From positions 58,301-122,300 of the forward strand of contig LSKF01000026.1 in assembly GCA_001556995.1 (NCBI GenBank): DNA of 64,000 bases, written 5' to 3'. This document shows, piece by piece, positions 19,430-28,809 of this stretch (position 1 is the first letter of the stretch; every line of letters begins with the position of its first letter). A model generated the notes under the pieces. That model made no database searches. It worked only from the letters and a program-made list of their open reading frames with translations, and was not told the origin of the DNA. The translations under genes were made by a program, and so were the position numbers. The DNA is from Erythrobacteraceae bacterium CCH12-C2. Lineage in GTDB: Bacteria; Pseudomonadota; Alphaproteobacteria; Sphingomonadales; Sphingomonadaceae.

Positions 19430-20107
19430 ATGATCCTTGTCATCAACGTCCTCAGCGACCCCGAGCATCTCACCGCCCTGCGCGAGCGCATCGACCTGCT
19501 CGAATGGCGCGACGGGCGCGAGACTGCGGGGCGCGTGGCGCGCGAAGTGAAGCGCAATCTTCAGGCGGCGATGGATACGCCTGCGGGGCGGCGCTTGGCT
19601 GACGAATTGCTGCCGATCATTGCCGATAACACCGTGGTGAAAGCCGCTGCCCAGCCCCGGCGCTTTTCGCCGCTGCTCATCAGCCAGACCGGGGTCGACG
19701 GGCGCTACGGCGCGCATGTCGATAATGCGCTGATGGGCAAGGGCGCTGCTCGGCTGCGCACCGATCTTTCCTTCACCCTGTTCCTCTCGCCGCCAGCAGA
19801 ATACGACGGCGGCGAGCTGGTGATCCATGCGGCTGGCATGACGCAGGAGGTCAAGGCCGAGGCGGGGCATCTGGTGCTCTACCCCTCCTCCAGCATCCAC
19901 GAGGTCAAGCCCGTCACGCGCGGCACGCGGATCGTGTGCGTGGGCTGGATCGAGAGCCTGATCGCCGATCAGGCCCAGCGCGAGATGCTGTTCGACCTCG
20001 AAAACCTGCGCGCCGCGCTGCGTCAGCAATTGCCCCTGCAATCGGCCGAGCTGCTAACGCTCGACAAGACCATCGCCAATCTATTGCGGATGTGGGCGCG
20101 CACCTGA
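19430..20107 (+). CDS. PKHD-type Fe(II)/2-oxoglutarate hydroxylase (PiuC/YbiX family)
   Basis: This 225-residue protein contains the double-stranded beta-helix dioxygenase motif with His-x-Asp in GRYGAHVDNALM, a distal His in SSSIHEVKPVTRGTR and Arg for 2-oxoglutarate. FLSPPAEYDGGELVIH is typical of the PiuC/YbiX group. These enzymes are often linked to TonB-dependent siderophore receptors. One such receptor is 0.8 kb away, but a functional link here is inference. The 3' end overlaps the convergent DUF2306 gene by 27 bases. Confidence 0.85.
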   Translation: MILVINVLSDPEHLTALRERIDLLEWRDGRETAGRVAREVKRNLQAAMDTPAGRRLADELLPIIADNTVVKAAAQPRRFSPLLISQTGVDGRYGAHVDNALMGKGAARLRTDLSFTLFLSPPAEYDGGELVIHAAGMTQEVKAEAGHLVLYPSSSIHEVKPVTRGTRIVCVGWIESLIADQAQREMLFDLENLRAALRQQLPLQSAELLTLDKTIANLLRMWART

Positions 20108-20815
20108 AGGCTTGGGCGCTGCGGCGCGCTTGGCCTTGAGCGTGAAGTAAAGGATCAGGCTCACCCCGACGACGCTCGGACCGGCCCAGATCGCGGGGTT
20201 GAAGACGTGCTCGGGCACCAGCCGGATCAACCCGACCGACATGAAGGCGGTATAGGCCGAAATTCCCATCCCGATCAGCGCGCGGAAATGCTCGCCGATG
20301 TAGGTTGTGCGCGGCGGGTCGGTGGGTCGCCAGATGTAAAGCTGCTGGATCGCCATGGCAACGATGCCGATGAAGGCGACCAGCATCATCAGCGGGTGGC
20401 CGACCAAGTAGCCATAATAGCCGCACCATGCGCCTGACAGGACAACGGCAGCAATCACGCCTTGATGACGCCATGACCGCAGCGCACGCCTGTTGCCGCT
20501 ATGCTTGATCGCGCCAAGGCCATAGTCGACAAAGCCGATGGTCAGCACCCCAAGATAGAGCATCATCCACCCGAACAGCCCGTCAAACAGCGCGCGGTCG
20601 GTGATTTCGGGGTGGCGATCCTCCGGCCCGTAAAGCGACAGCAGCGCCATCGCGATCGCCAGCGTACCCGCGCCAAGAAAGCCGTAACACGTCGCCCGGC
20701 CCCATTGGCGGTGCCGGGTCGCGCCCTTCTTGGTCAAGATGGGCCCCCAGAACGCCGTCAGCCCCACCGCGCCGGTGATGACATGGGCGACAACAAAGGC
20801 TTCGAACAGCGCCAT
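20081..20815 (-). CDS. DUF2306-like membrane protein
   Basis: This protein of about 244 residues has seven or eight hydrophobic helices, starting MALFEAFVVAHVITGAVGLT. His residues occur near helix starts (VVAHVITG, RHRQWGR). It resembles the DUF2306 family of unknown function. A longer start at 20833 is possible; neither start has a clear ribosome-binding site. It is convergent with the hydroxylase gene. Confidence 0.6.
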   Translation of the reverse strand: MALFEAFVVAHVITGAVGLTAFWGPILTKKGATRHRQWGRATCYGFLGAGTLAIAMALLSLYGPEDRHPEITDRALFDGLFGWMMLYLGVLTIGFVDYGLGAIKHSGNRRALRSWRHQGVIAAVVLSGAWCGYYGYLVGHPLMMLVAFIGIVAMAIQQLYIWRPTDPPRTTYIGEHFRALIGMGISAYTAFMSVGLIRLVPEHVFNPAIWAGPSVVGVSLILYFTLKAKRAAAPKPSGARPHPQ

Positions 20816-20865
20816 GAGAATAGCATGACACAACTGGTGTCAATTCGCCAGAACACACCATCAAT

Positions 20866-20962
20866 CCCGTTCGTGCTGAGCCTGTCGAAGCACTGTTCTT
20901 CTTGAACCACGCGCTGTGGCACCGAAGAAGAACAACCCTTCGACAAGCACAGGGTGAACGGG
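20866..20962. repeat. Dispersed inverted repeat, copy 3 (diverged)
   Basis: The arms at 20866-20892 and 20936-20962 belong to the same family as the copies at 7624 and 14704, with a few substitutions (for example GCTGAGCCTGTCGAAGCA). The spacer has a further internal inverted repeat of GTTCTTCTT and AAGAAGAAC type. It lies between the M14 peptidase stop and the DUF2306 start. Confidence 0.8.
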
Positions 20963-20976
20963 ATGAGGATTTCAGG

Positions 20977-23607
20977 TCACCGCACGCGCGAGGGCGCGAC
21001 GAGCACCGCGTTGGCGATCATCAGGTCGAGCCCTTCGAGGTAGGCGCGGGTCGAGGGGTCATGCGCGAAGCCGATCACCAGCCCGCGCCCTTGGCGCTGG
21101 GCCATCAGATAGGGCTTGTAGGCGAGCTGCTTGCGGTTCTCCTCCCACACATAACCGCTGGCGATGAGGTTTGCAGGCGCGGCAAAGCGCAGCACGTTCA
21201 CGCCCTGCGCCCGGTCGAGCGGGGTGAAGATCTGCGTGCCCGTCGCCAGCACCACCGCGCCGTCATCATAGCCTGCCGAGAGGAAATGATCGCGCTCGGC
21301 CACCACATTGAGCAGGGCGCCGGGGAGCTCGTCGGGCAGGGCCTGCTGGTCCTTGATCGCCTCGCGATATTCGCTGTCATTGGTGATCGCCACCGCTTCG
21401 GCGAGGCTGGCCTTGTCCTCCTTCGCCGCCGCAGGCTCGCGCCCCAAGGCGGCTTCGCGCTTGACCGCCAGCAGCGGGGTGTCGCCGCCACTGAAGGTTT
21501 CGAGGCTGTCGCCGATTGCCACCAGCACGCCCCCGCGCCGCACGAAATCACGGATGGCGCGTTGCCCGGCTTCGCCCAGCACGCTCGACGGATCGCCCTC
21601 GGGCACCAGCAGCACATCGTAGTCCGCCAGATCCGCCCGTGCGAGCCGCTGGGTGCGGATTGGGGTGACGGGCAGGCCGAGCCGCTGTTCGAGGACATAA
21701 CGCAGCGCGCCCGCGCTCAGCTGTGAAATGCCATCGTCCCACGCAACGGCAACGCGCGGCAGGGTGAGGCGGACGAAGCTTTCGCTGCCCAGATTAGGTC
21801 CGCTGTCGACCCAGCCATTCTCCAAGGCAACGGTATGCGCGCCGACTTCGCGGGTCAGGGCGGCGAGGCGGGCCATTTTCTCAGGGCTATTGGCCCCGGC
21901 TGGGAAGACGACCGTACCGCGCGGGAAGGTGCGGCCTGCGGTGGTGAAGGCCTTGTCGGTGACGCGGCCCTCGATGCCCTCGCGCAGCGCCAGCGTAACA
22001 AGACGCGCCTGCCCGCTGTCGCTCCACGGCACGGCTATGGCAAAGGTGCCGCTGCCTTCGGCCTTGGCGGCGATGGGGGCAGCCGCGCTCAGCGGTTCGC
22101 CCCCGGCGGCGGCGGCGCACAGCGAGACTTCCGCGCCCGCCATCGGCCCGACCGACCAGGCGGTCACGTCATAAAGCTCATGCGGCAGATCCTGCGACCG
22201 GCGCCGTTCCTGCTCGGCGAGGAAATCGGGCGGCAGGGGGGTGTCGCGGTCAAGCAGGCTCCGCACCAACCGCGCGGCAGGTTGGGCCTGCGGCACGGCG
22301 AGATAGCCTGCTGGATAGGACTTGCCGCAAAGCGTTGCCGCGCCCTCGCGCCGCAGCACGGTGATGCCCTGTTCGGCGAGCCTGCGCCCGAGCCGTTCGG
22401 CATTCCAACGGCGCGTGCCAAGGTCGATGATGTAGGCTCCACGCCCCGCCGCCCCGCTGGCATTGCCACTGCGGTAGGCGGCAAAATCACTGAGGAAGCG
22501 CGCGGCATTGTCCGCTACCGCCGCTGCGGTTGCCAGACTGGCGGTGAAGTGGTTGGCGATCCCGTCGGCATAGGTCAGCTCGGTCCCATCACGCCGCGCG
22601 AACACCAGGCCCCGGGCCGAGCCCTGCTCATAGGTGCTGCCAATCGCCCCCTGATGCGCGTTCCACGTGTCGCCATAACCGGGGTAAAACAGGTCATAAA
22701 CCTCGCGCGTGAAATAGGGCTCACCCCGCGCGTCAAAAGCTGCCGCATTGTAACGCCCGATCAGCTCATAACCGCGGATCTGAGCCGCCGAGAGGTTGGG
22801 GTTGAAGGGCTGGGCTGCCGGGGAGAAGAAATAGGTTTCATCCCCTCCCATCTCGTGGAGGTCCACCACCACCACCGGGTTCCACTCGCGGATCGCGGCG
22901 ACCTTGCCGCGGGTTTCGGGCTGGGAGAGGGTGAACCAGTCGCGGTTCAAATCGAACATGTAGTGGTTCACTCGCCCGCTCGGCCAAGGCTCGTCATGCT
23001 CGGCGGCCTGACGGTCGGCGGCGGGTGTGATGCCGGTGGCGGCAAGAAAGTTGTTCACGAACCGCGCCCGGCCATCGGGGTTCTGCATCGGGTCGATCAC
23101 CACGATGGTTTCGCGCATGATCTTGGCCGCGCGGTCATCATTCTTGGCTGCGAGCAGGTGATAGGCGGTCATCAGCGCGGCGTCGGTCGAGGAAATCTCG
23201 TTGCCGTGCACGCCGTAGGCCAGCCATGTCACAGGCATCGCGGTGCCGTTGCCGGGTCGTCCCGCAGCCATTGTCGCCATATCGGCGCGAATTGCGTCGA
23301 TCCGGGCCATGTTCTGCGGCGCCGACAGGACCAGATAATAAAGCGGGCGGCCCTCCCAGGTCACCGCATATTGGACCAGCCGCACGCGATCAGGCGCAGC
23401 ATCGGCCAAGGCCTTGATATAGGCGTAGGTCTGATCGGGCGAGGTGATGCGGGTGCCGGGCTGATGGCCGACCGTCTGCGTCAGCGTGGGGATGGCGGGG
23501 TCGAAGCTGCCTTCAATAAAGGACTGCGCCCTCACCGGCGCGGGCAAGGCCGCAACCCATGCCGCTGCCATGAACATGGCCCAAAGACCCCATACCCCGT
23601 TGCGCAT
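20977..23607 (-). CDS. Secreted M14 family zinc carboxypeptidase-like protein
   Basis: This 876-residue protein has a signal peptide ending VRAQ. The M14 catalytic domain (about residues 40-400) carries zinc ligands His134 and Glu137 (YGVHGNEISS) and His251 (VVVDLHEMGGDE). The C-terminal half has a DUF4350-like/class I glutamine amidotransferase-like Rossmann fold (YDVLLVPEGDPS, RRGGVLVAIGDS). It probably trims peptides in the periplasm or outside the cell. No obvious operon partner. Confidence 0.85.
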   Translation of the reverse strand: MRNGVWGLWAMFMAAAWVAALPAPVRAQSFIEGSFDPAIPTLTQTVGHQPGTRITSPDQTYAYIKALADAAPDRVRLVQYAVTWEGRPLYYLVLSAPQNMARIDAIRADMATMAAGRPGNGTAMPVTWLAYGVHGNEISSTDAALMTAYHLLAAKNDDRAAKIMRETIVVIDPMQNPDGRARFVNNFLAATGITPAADRQAAEHDEPWPSGRVNHYMFDLNRDWFTLSQPETRGKVAAIREWNPVVVVDLHEMGGDETYFFSPAAQPFNPNLSAAQIRGYELIGRYNAAAFDARGEPYFTREVYDLFYPGYGDTWNAHQGAIGSTYEQGSARGLVFARRDGTELTYADGIANHFTASLATAAAVADNAARFLSDFAAYRSGNASGAAGRGAYIIDLGTRRWNAERLGRRLAEQGITVLRREGAATLCGKSYPAGYLAVPQAQPAARLVRSLLDRDTPLPPDFLAEQERRRSQDLPHELYDVTAWSVGPMAGAEVSLCAAAAGGEPLSAAAPIAAKAEGSGTFAIAVPWSDSGQARLVTLALREGIEGRVTDKAFTTAGRTFPRGTVVFPAGANSPEKMARLAALTREVGAHTVALENGWVDSGPNLGSESFVRLTLPRVAVAWDDGISQLSAGALRYVLEQRLGLPVTPIRTQRLARADLADYDVLLVPEGDPSSVLGEAGQRAIRDFVRRGGVLVAIGDSLETFSGGDTPLLAVKREAALGREPAAAKEDKASLAEAVAITNDSEYREAIKDQQALPDELPGALLNVVAERDHFLSAGYDDGAVVLATGTQIFTPLDRAQGVNVLRFAAPANLIASGYVWEENRKQLAYKPYLMAQRQGRGLVIGFAHDPSTRAYLEGLDLMIANAVLVAPSRVR

Positions 23608-23697
23608 TATCTATCCTCAATCCGGTCACACTGACGTCCAGCCCAGTGCCTTGCCGCGAGGTTGCGGTGTGGGTCAAGCGCGGATGGGATGATTGTG

Positions 23698-24639
23698 TCA
23701 GGTAAAGCCGAATTGGCTGCGGTATTCGCGCGGGGACATCTGCCGCGACCGGGTGAAGGCGGCCGAGAAATGCGAAGGACTGCCAAACCCGCAGGCGCGC
23801 GCCACTTCGCCGAGCGGCCCCTGCCCTGCGATCAGCATTCGCTGGGCCTTGAGCAAGCGGCGGTCGCATACGTAGCGATAGGGGCTTACTCCCGTCGTGT
23901 CCTTGAAGGCGCGCGCGAAGTGAAATGGCGAGAGGCCCACGATGTCGGCCAGTGTGTCGAGCGTCAGACGCTCGTGCAGATGGGCCTCGATGAAATCAAT
24001 CACCCGCCGCACCCGGTTTGCGGGCAGCGCGATGCGGCCACGGGTCGCGACCAGTCCGTTGGGGTCGATGCCAGCAAGGATCAAGGCAATGCTGCGCATG
24101 ATCTGGTCGGCGATAACATCCTGCGCCGCATCAGGATGGGTGATCGCCAAATCCAGCATCGTGATCAGCCCGATCAGGGACGGGCTGCCATCAAATATCA
24201 GAGGAGCGAGATTGTTTCTTGCGGCAGGATCGAGATATTGCGCCAGAAATGCAGGGGGAAACCGGATCGTCACCCCCCTCGCGGCTGGATTGAATTCCAT
24301 CCACGCGTCGGCGTTTTCTGGCAGGAAACTTGCCCGCAGCTCACGATTGCCGCTGGCTGAGTAACGCTTCCCGGCAAACTCGGCCTCCATCTGCTTTCCC
24401 GAGCCTCGGGTGAGCAAGAGCATGCTGTGATCATCGGACGCGGGCCGCTCTGCCAGGATCGTCGCGTCGCTGCGAAACCCGCAGAGCCGGATGACCTCAA
24501 CGCCGCGATATTGGCGAGGGCCGTGATAGACCACCTCACCGCGGCTGTACCGGACGAGATCGGGGGTGACGATGGTAGCGTCGTGCTGCCCGGTGGCGAG
24601 GCAGGGCCCAGTGTCCTTACCGATGCTGCCTTGTTCCAT
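23698..24639 (-). CDS. AraC family transcriptional regulator
   Basis: A protein of about 313 residues with the two-HTH AraC domain at the C-terminus (RLTLDTLADIVGLSPFHFAR and LGEVARACGFGSPSHFSAAF, ending MSPREYRSQFGFT). The N-terminal domain is a cupin-like effector domain and is not recognised in detail. An in-frame ATG at 24672 would add 11 residues. It faces the gene-poor region, so its target is unclear. Confidence 0.88.
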   Translation of the reverse strand: MEQGSIGKDTGPCLATGQHDATIVTPDLVRYSRGEVVYHGPRQYRGVEVIRLCGFRSDATILAERPASDDHSMLLLTRGSGKQMEAEFAGKRYSASGNRELRASFLPENADAWMEFNPAARGVTIRFPPAFLAQYLDPAARNNLAPLIFDGSPSLIGLITMLDLAITHPDAAQDVIADQIMRSIALILAGIDPNGLVATRGRIALPANRVRRVIDFIEAHLHERLTLDTLADIVGLSPFHFARAFKDTTGVSPYRYVCDRRLLKAQRMLIAGQGPLGEVARACGFGSPSHFSAAFTRSRQMSPREYRSQFGFT

Positions 24640-25323
24640 CGCGATTCGACCAAGTGATAGCTGTCTGACCAAGCCGCAATGTAGCAGGTGCTACGTTTAT
24701 TGTTCAAGCGCGAATAGACGGGCAGTACCGAAGTGATTGAGACCGTTCAGATGATGGTAAGCCTTCGCGCGACTGGGCTGGGCGATGTCGCGCTGGCGCC
24801 GACCATGGCTACATCTGCGCACCGCATGGTCAAGCGAGCGGGGTGCGTCACACTCCGGCCTGTCCGCCAAGAGCGGCGACGCCAACAGATTTGATCGATC
24901 GCCGTCCTGCGCAACAGAAGGACCGCCGCTTTGGCCAGATCGTAGCGCCGCTATTGGGCACGAGCAGTGCGATCATCGAAAAGCAATGTGGCTATTTATG
25001 CCATCGATAAACGCACTGATGCAAACCTATGGGAAATGTGGATCGAGGCTTTGCGGAGGTAATGGACTTGACGCCGCATTGATGACTGCGTGTCGTCTAC
25101 TGACTGGAATTGGACTATTTGGTAGAGGGCAGGTTGCAGCCCGCGAGAGGCGGAAAGCGGGCGCGCAATCAGTCTATCGCGCATCAGCAGCAACCGACCC
25201 AGACGCAGTCGTTCCGGATCATCATTGTGAACGTCTGGTCGCGTCGGAAGCCGACATGCGGTTTCCGGAATCTATCCATAGCCAGCCGCAGATGGATAGA
25301 ATGGGAAAAAGCGCGATCGCTGC
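24640..25323. other. Non-coding or decayed stretch
   Basis: About 680 bases upstream of the AraC gene with no gene I can support. Open frames here are short and show no family features. It continues into the remnants listed next. Confidence 0.5.
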
Positions 25324-25578
25324 TCACTCAGCCAATCGGTAATCCACACCTGGTTCATTGATCACGAGACGCGGCTGGCTGGGATCGCCTTCCAGCTTTC
25401 GCCGCAACGCGCGCACCGCGACACGCAGGTAATCCAGATCTGGCCGGTGCGCCGGGCCCCAGACCTCATCCAGCAAGCTTTCGTGCGTCATCACCCGTCC
25501 GGGGTGATCGGCAAGCGCCCAGAGCAGGTTGAACTCCCGCGGGGTCAGATCCACACGCTCGCCGCGGATCTCGACCAC
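25324..25578 (-). pseudogene. Response regulator fragment, C-terminal winged helix (KdpE/OmpR type)
   Basis: 84 residues encode a complete OmpR/PhoB-type winged-helix domain: VDLTPREFNLLWALADHPGR, then LLDEVWG, LDYLRVAVRALRRKLEGDP and the C-terminal EPGVDYRLAE. The DYLRVAVRALRRKLE and EPGVDYRL parts resemble KdpE. The receiver domain is missing: in-frame sequence upstream of the fragment is unrelated. It is therefore a truncated gene, possibly still translated from a GTG. Confidence 0.65.
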
Positions 25579-25589
25579 ATGAGACCCGC

Positions 25590-25844
25590 GGTCGATGTGT
25601 CGGGTACGCCCAGAAGCAGGAAGCGCTCGGCAACGCGTTCTTCAACGGTGCTGCTGCCGCCGCGGGCCTTCCCGACGATCCGGGCGACAAGGACGACAAT
25701 CTCTACCTTTTCGCTAATGCCGCCTATGTGGAAACCGACATCAGCCGCGCGCAGAGCGCCTACCTCCTGCCGAATTTCGCGAACCTTGGCGGCGAACCGA
25801 TCGCCGATGCAGCGGTGGTCCTGTCCGTCACCGCCTCGCTCTGA
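25590..25844 (+). pseudogene. C-terminal fragment of an unrecognised protein
   Basis: An open frame without a start encodes YAQKQEALGNAFFNGAAAAA followed by GLPDDPGDKDDNLYLFANAA and ends VVLSVTASL before TGA at 25842-25844. The composition and codon use look like genuine coding sequence. It abuts the response-regulator fragment in the opposite orientation, so a rearrangement joined two gene ends. I cannot name the family. Confidence 0.4.
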
Positions 25845-26004
25845 GGTGGTAACGATGCAACAGCGCATCATGCTGGGTGTGGGCGGCCGCGATGAGCTTT
25901 AAGCTTCCTTGTGTATACGCGCCGCCAGAGCTTTCATCGCTCGACCCGGGCGGTACCGCTAGTCATCCTGCGGACATGGTGACGGCCGGCGCCTTTTTCC
26001 TCTA

Positions 26005-26274
26005 GCGGTGGTCTTCAGCCACCTTGCCAGCGCGATGCGAGCAGAAGCGAAGCGCGCGGCGGAGCGGGCCGCGGACTAGGCCACTATCTAAGACCTTGTC
26101 AGGCAGCTGATCACCTGCGGTGACCGGGGTTCGGTTGCACGGGCAGCCGTTACGCATTTTGCCCGCCTGTTGGATTGTCAGGTGCTGATTGCAGTGGATG
26201 GCGAAAGGCCCGCCATCATCTGTTCGCAATCGACAACGGTCACAATCGCCTCAAATGAAAAGGCTGCGCTGTGA
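26005..26274 (+). pseudogene. Sensor kinase-like remnant (possibly kdpD central region)
   Basis: One reading frame with two in-frame stops (TAG at 26077-26079, TAA at 26089-26091) reads like the linker and GAF region of a KdpD-type kinase: VVFSHLASAMRAEAKRAAER, then DLVRQLITCGDRGSVARAAV and RLLDCQVLIAVDGERPAI. A KdpE-like fragment lies 0.4 kb away in the opposite orientation. The KdpD identity is by pattern only and uncertain. Confidence 0.4.
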
Positions 26275-26468
26275 CCATACTCTCGCTCGGAAAAACAGCG
26301 GGCAGAGGGCTCCAGCGGGTCAGTCAGGCCGACAAGCAGGTTGGTGATGATCGTGAACATCCGCGGCAGGCCTCTGATTGCCTCGAACGGACTTTCGCCC
26401 CGGTCCAGGGCTCCACTGAACGACGGCCAGCAGTAGCCCTGCGTTGATCCGCGCCCAGTCTTTCTTGG

Positions 26469-28652
26469 TTATTTCCCGGTTGCCCGGGTTACAAAGCGTA
26501 GCGTCCCGCCGCGAGTCAGCTGCTGGTGTGGAATTGCAGTGGTGGCTAGCGCCTTTCCTGCCAATGTGACACGCGCCATCCGATCCCCGTCACCGACCCG
26601 CTTGATAGTCAGTCGCGGGTGTCCTGGAACCGCAATCGTAGCGCGCCGGACCAGTGGTAAGCCGGCCACGTAGCTGCCACTGGCGGGTTGTGCCGGATAG
26701 AACCCCAGCGTGGCGAAGACATACCAAGCGCTCATTTGCCCCGCGTCCTCGTTGCCGATCAAGCCCTGCGGCGTGTCGGCGTAGTAATCGGTAGCGATCC
26801 GCCGCACCAGCGCCTGCCCGGTCTCCGGGCGATCAGTATAGGCATAGAGCCAGGCGATGTGATGGCTCGGCTCGTTACCGTGAGCATATTGTCCGATCAT
26901 CGCCTCTTGACCGAGATAGGCCCAGCCCTCGAGCGGTTTGAGATCGAAGAAGAAGGTGTCGAGCTTCCGCCGAAACGCCTCCCGCCCGCCCATCGCCGCG
27001 ATAAGACCCTCGGGATCGTGAAGGGCCGGCGTCCAGCTATATTGCCACGCATTGGCCTCGGTGTAATCACCCGGATTGTTGAGCGGCGAGGTCGGCATCA
27101 TTGGATCGAAGGGGGTGCGCCACCCCCCCTTGCTGTCGCGCCCGCGCGCCAGATGAGTCTCGGGATCAATCAGGTTACGCCAGTTCCCCGCGCGCGCCCT
27201 GAATCGCTCTGCCAGCGTTTTCTCGCCCAGCATCGCCGCCATGCGCGCGGTCGCATCGTCACCGATCCCGGCTTCGAGCGTGCGCGAGACGGTCTCGCCG
27301 CCCGCGACGTCATGGGGGTAGTAGCCGTATTTCTCGAAAATCGACCAGTTGGTCAGCCCGCTTTCAACCGAGGAGCCGATATGGCTGTCCTCGGTCGAGG
27401 TCCTGACCATCGCCGCCAAAGCGCGTTGACCGTCAAAGCCACGGAAGCCCTTGGCCCAAGCTTCTGCGATCACTGGCAGGGCGGGCTCGCCGATCATCGT
27501 GCCGGTCTCGCCCCCCCAGATCGCCCACATTGGCAGACGCCCGGTGGCATCGGAATGGTCGAGCATGGTGAGCACGAAGTCGTCGACCCGCTCGGGCACC
27601 AGCAGGGTGTAGAGCGAATGGGCGGCGCGGAAGGTGTCCCACAGCGACAGCGTCGAATAGCGAATTCCCTTTTCCGCCCGGCGCACTTCCCCGTCCGGCC
27701 CGCGCCAGCGCCCGTCGGCATCGTTGATCCGGCTTGGGTGGAGAAAGGCATGGTAGAGCGCGCTGTAGAAGATGCGCTTTTGCCGTGTCGGAGCCTCGAT
27801 CACGGCGCGTTCCAGAAGCCCTTCCCACTGTGCGGCTGTGGCGGCAGCGACAGTGTCGAAATCCCACCCCGGGGTGGTTTCGCGGTTGGCGCGCGCGCCC
27901 TCGATATCGACGCTGGAGAGTCCCGCCTTCATCTGCAGCACACCGGTATCGGGCAGATCGAAGGCAAGCAGGAACCGCTGCGCCGCATCGTCTGCGCGCC
28001 GAGGAAGTTCGATGTGCTCGGCGACAGGGTGATCGAAGGCAAGCGCGAAGGCGACGGTGCGTGTCGTCCAGTTGGCGCGCTGCTGCCAGCCCTCGATCCC
28101 GTGGCGGGTTACTGCTGCACGGGACTCGATCACCGGCTGTCTGTCGGAGCGGAAGGTGAGGCCGTGCTGGAGATCGACCAGCACCCAAACTCGGCCGCCG
28201 CCGTTGGTGAAGGTGTAGCGGTGGAAGGCGGTCAAGTCACTCGCGGTCAGTTCAACGCGCACGTCATTGTCGCGCAAGGTCACTGCATAGTAGCCGACCC
28301 GAGCGGTCTCGCTGGCCTTGTCATATGCACTGGCGAAGCTCTCTCGGCGGGTCCGGCTCGGCATCACCAGCACGTCACCCAGTTCCGGAATACCGGTCCC
28401 GCTCGCCCGGTTCTGCGAAAAGCCGAAGATCAGCGGCGCACGATACTGGTACCCCGAGGTGAACTCCCACCCGGTGTTGCCGTTGTCGGGGCCCGGCTGA
28501 ACCATGCCGAAGGGTGCGGCTGGGCCCGGAAAGGTGTGACCAGTGCCGTCGGTACCTATGAAGGGATCGACAAAGTCGACCTGGCGCTGGGCGAGAGCGG
28601 GAAAAGCAGCGAACACGAGGAAACACCCGATGATCATTCGGAGCAGGTTCAT
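26469..28652 (-). CDS. GH92 alpha-mannosidase-like glycoside hydrolase
   Basis: This 727-residue exported protein has a signal peptide ending ALAQ. GH92 landmarks are in order: VDPFIGTDGTGHTFPGPAAP near the N-terminus, SLWDTFRAAHSLYTLL, YAHGNEPSHHIAWLYAY and GNEDAGQMSAWYVFATLGFY. GH92 enzymes are Ca-dependent exo-alpha-mannosidases. The start at 28652 was preferred because it gives the signal peptide; an in-frame ATG at 28820 adds 56 unlikely residues. It is the last gene of the minus-strand carbohydrate cluster, 157 bases after the GH13 gene. Confidence 0.9.
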   Translation of the reverse strand: MNLLRMIIGCFLVFAAFPALAQRQVDFVDPFIGTDGTGHTFPGPAAPFGMVQPGPDNGNTGWEFTSGYQYRAPLIFGFSQNRASGTGIPELGDVLVMPSRTRRESFASAYDKASETARVGYYAVTLRDNDVRVELTASDLTAFHRYTFTNGGGRVWVLVDLQHGLTFRSDRQPVIESRAAVTRHGIEGWQQRANWTTRTVAFALAFDHPVAEHIELPRRADDAAQRFLLAFDLPDTGVLQMKAGLSSVDIEGARANRETTPGWDFDTVAAATAAQWEGLLERAVIEAPTRQKRIFYSALYHAFLHPSRINDADGRWRGPDGEVRRAEKGIRYSTLSLWDTFRAAHSLYTLLVPERVDDFVLTMLDHSDATGRLPMWAIWGGETGTMIGEPALPVIAEAWAKGFRGFDGQRALAAMVRTSTEDSHIGSSVESGLTNWSIFEKYGYYPHDVAGGETVSRTLEAGIGDDATARMAAMLGEKTLAERFRARAGNWRNLIDPETHLARGRDSKGGWRTPFDPMMPTSPLNNPGDYTEANAWQYSWTPALHDPEGLIAAMGGREAFRRKLDTFFFDLKPLEGWAYLGQEAMIGQYAHGNEPSHHIAWLYAYTDRPETGQALVRRIATDYYADTPQGLIGNEDAGQMSAWYVFATLGFYPAQPASGSYVAGLPLVRRATIAVPGHPRLTIKRVGDGDRMARVTLAGKALATTAIPHQQLTRGGTLRFVTRATGK

Positions 28653-28809
28653 GCGCAATCCTCGTTCATCGCAAGCCGGGCGCGTCTCTGTCACCCTAGC
28701 TTGTGTCTCTAGCATCGCCGGAGCGGGGCGAAGCGTTGGAAAACTGTCGAAATCCTGCCAGACCCGCTGCCCGGCAAGCGCGCCGCAGCGCAGATCGCGC
28801 GTCCCCATG

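Noticed and set aside
26178..26360. A 60-residue minus-strand ORF beginning MFTIITNLLVGLTDPLEP
   Set aside because: It overlaps the sensor-kinase-like remnant and is too short to identify. It could be part of another broken gene, but I cannot support it.
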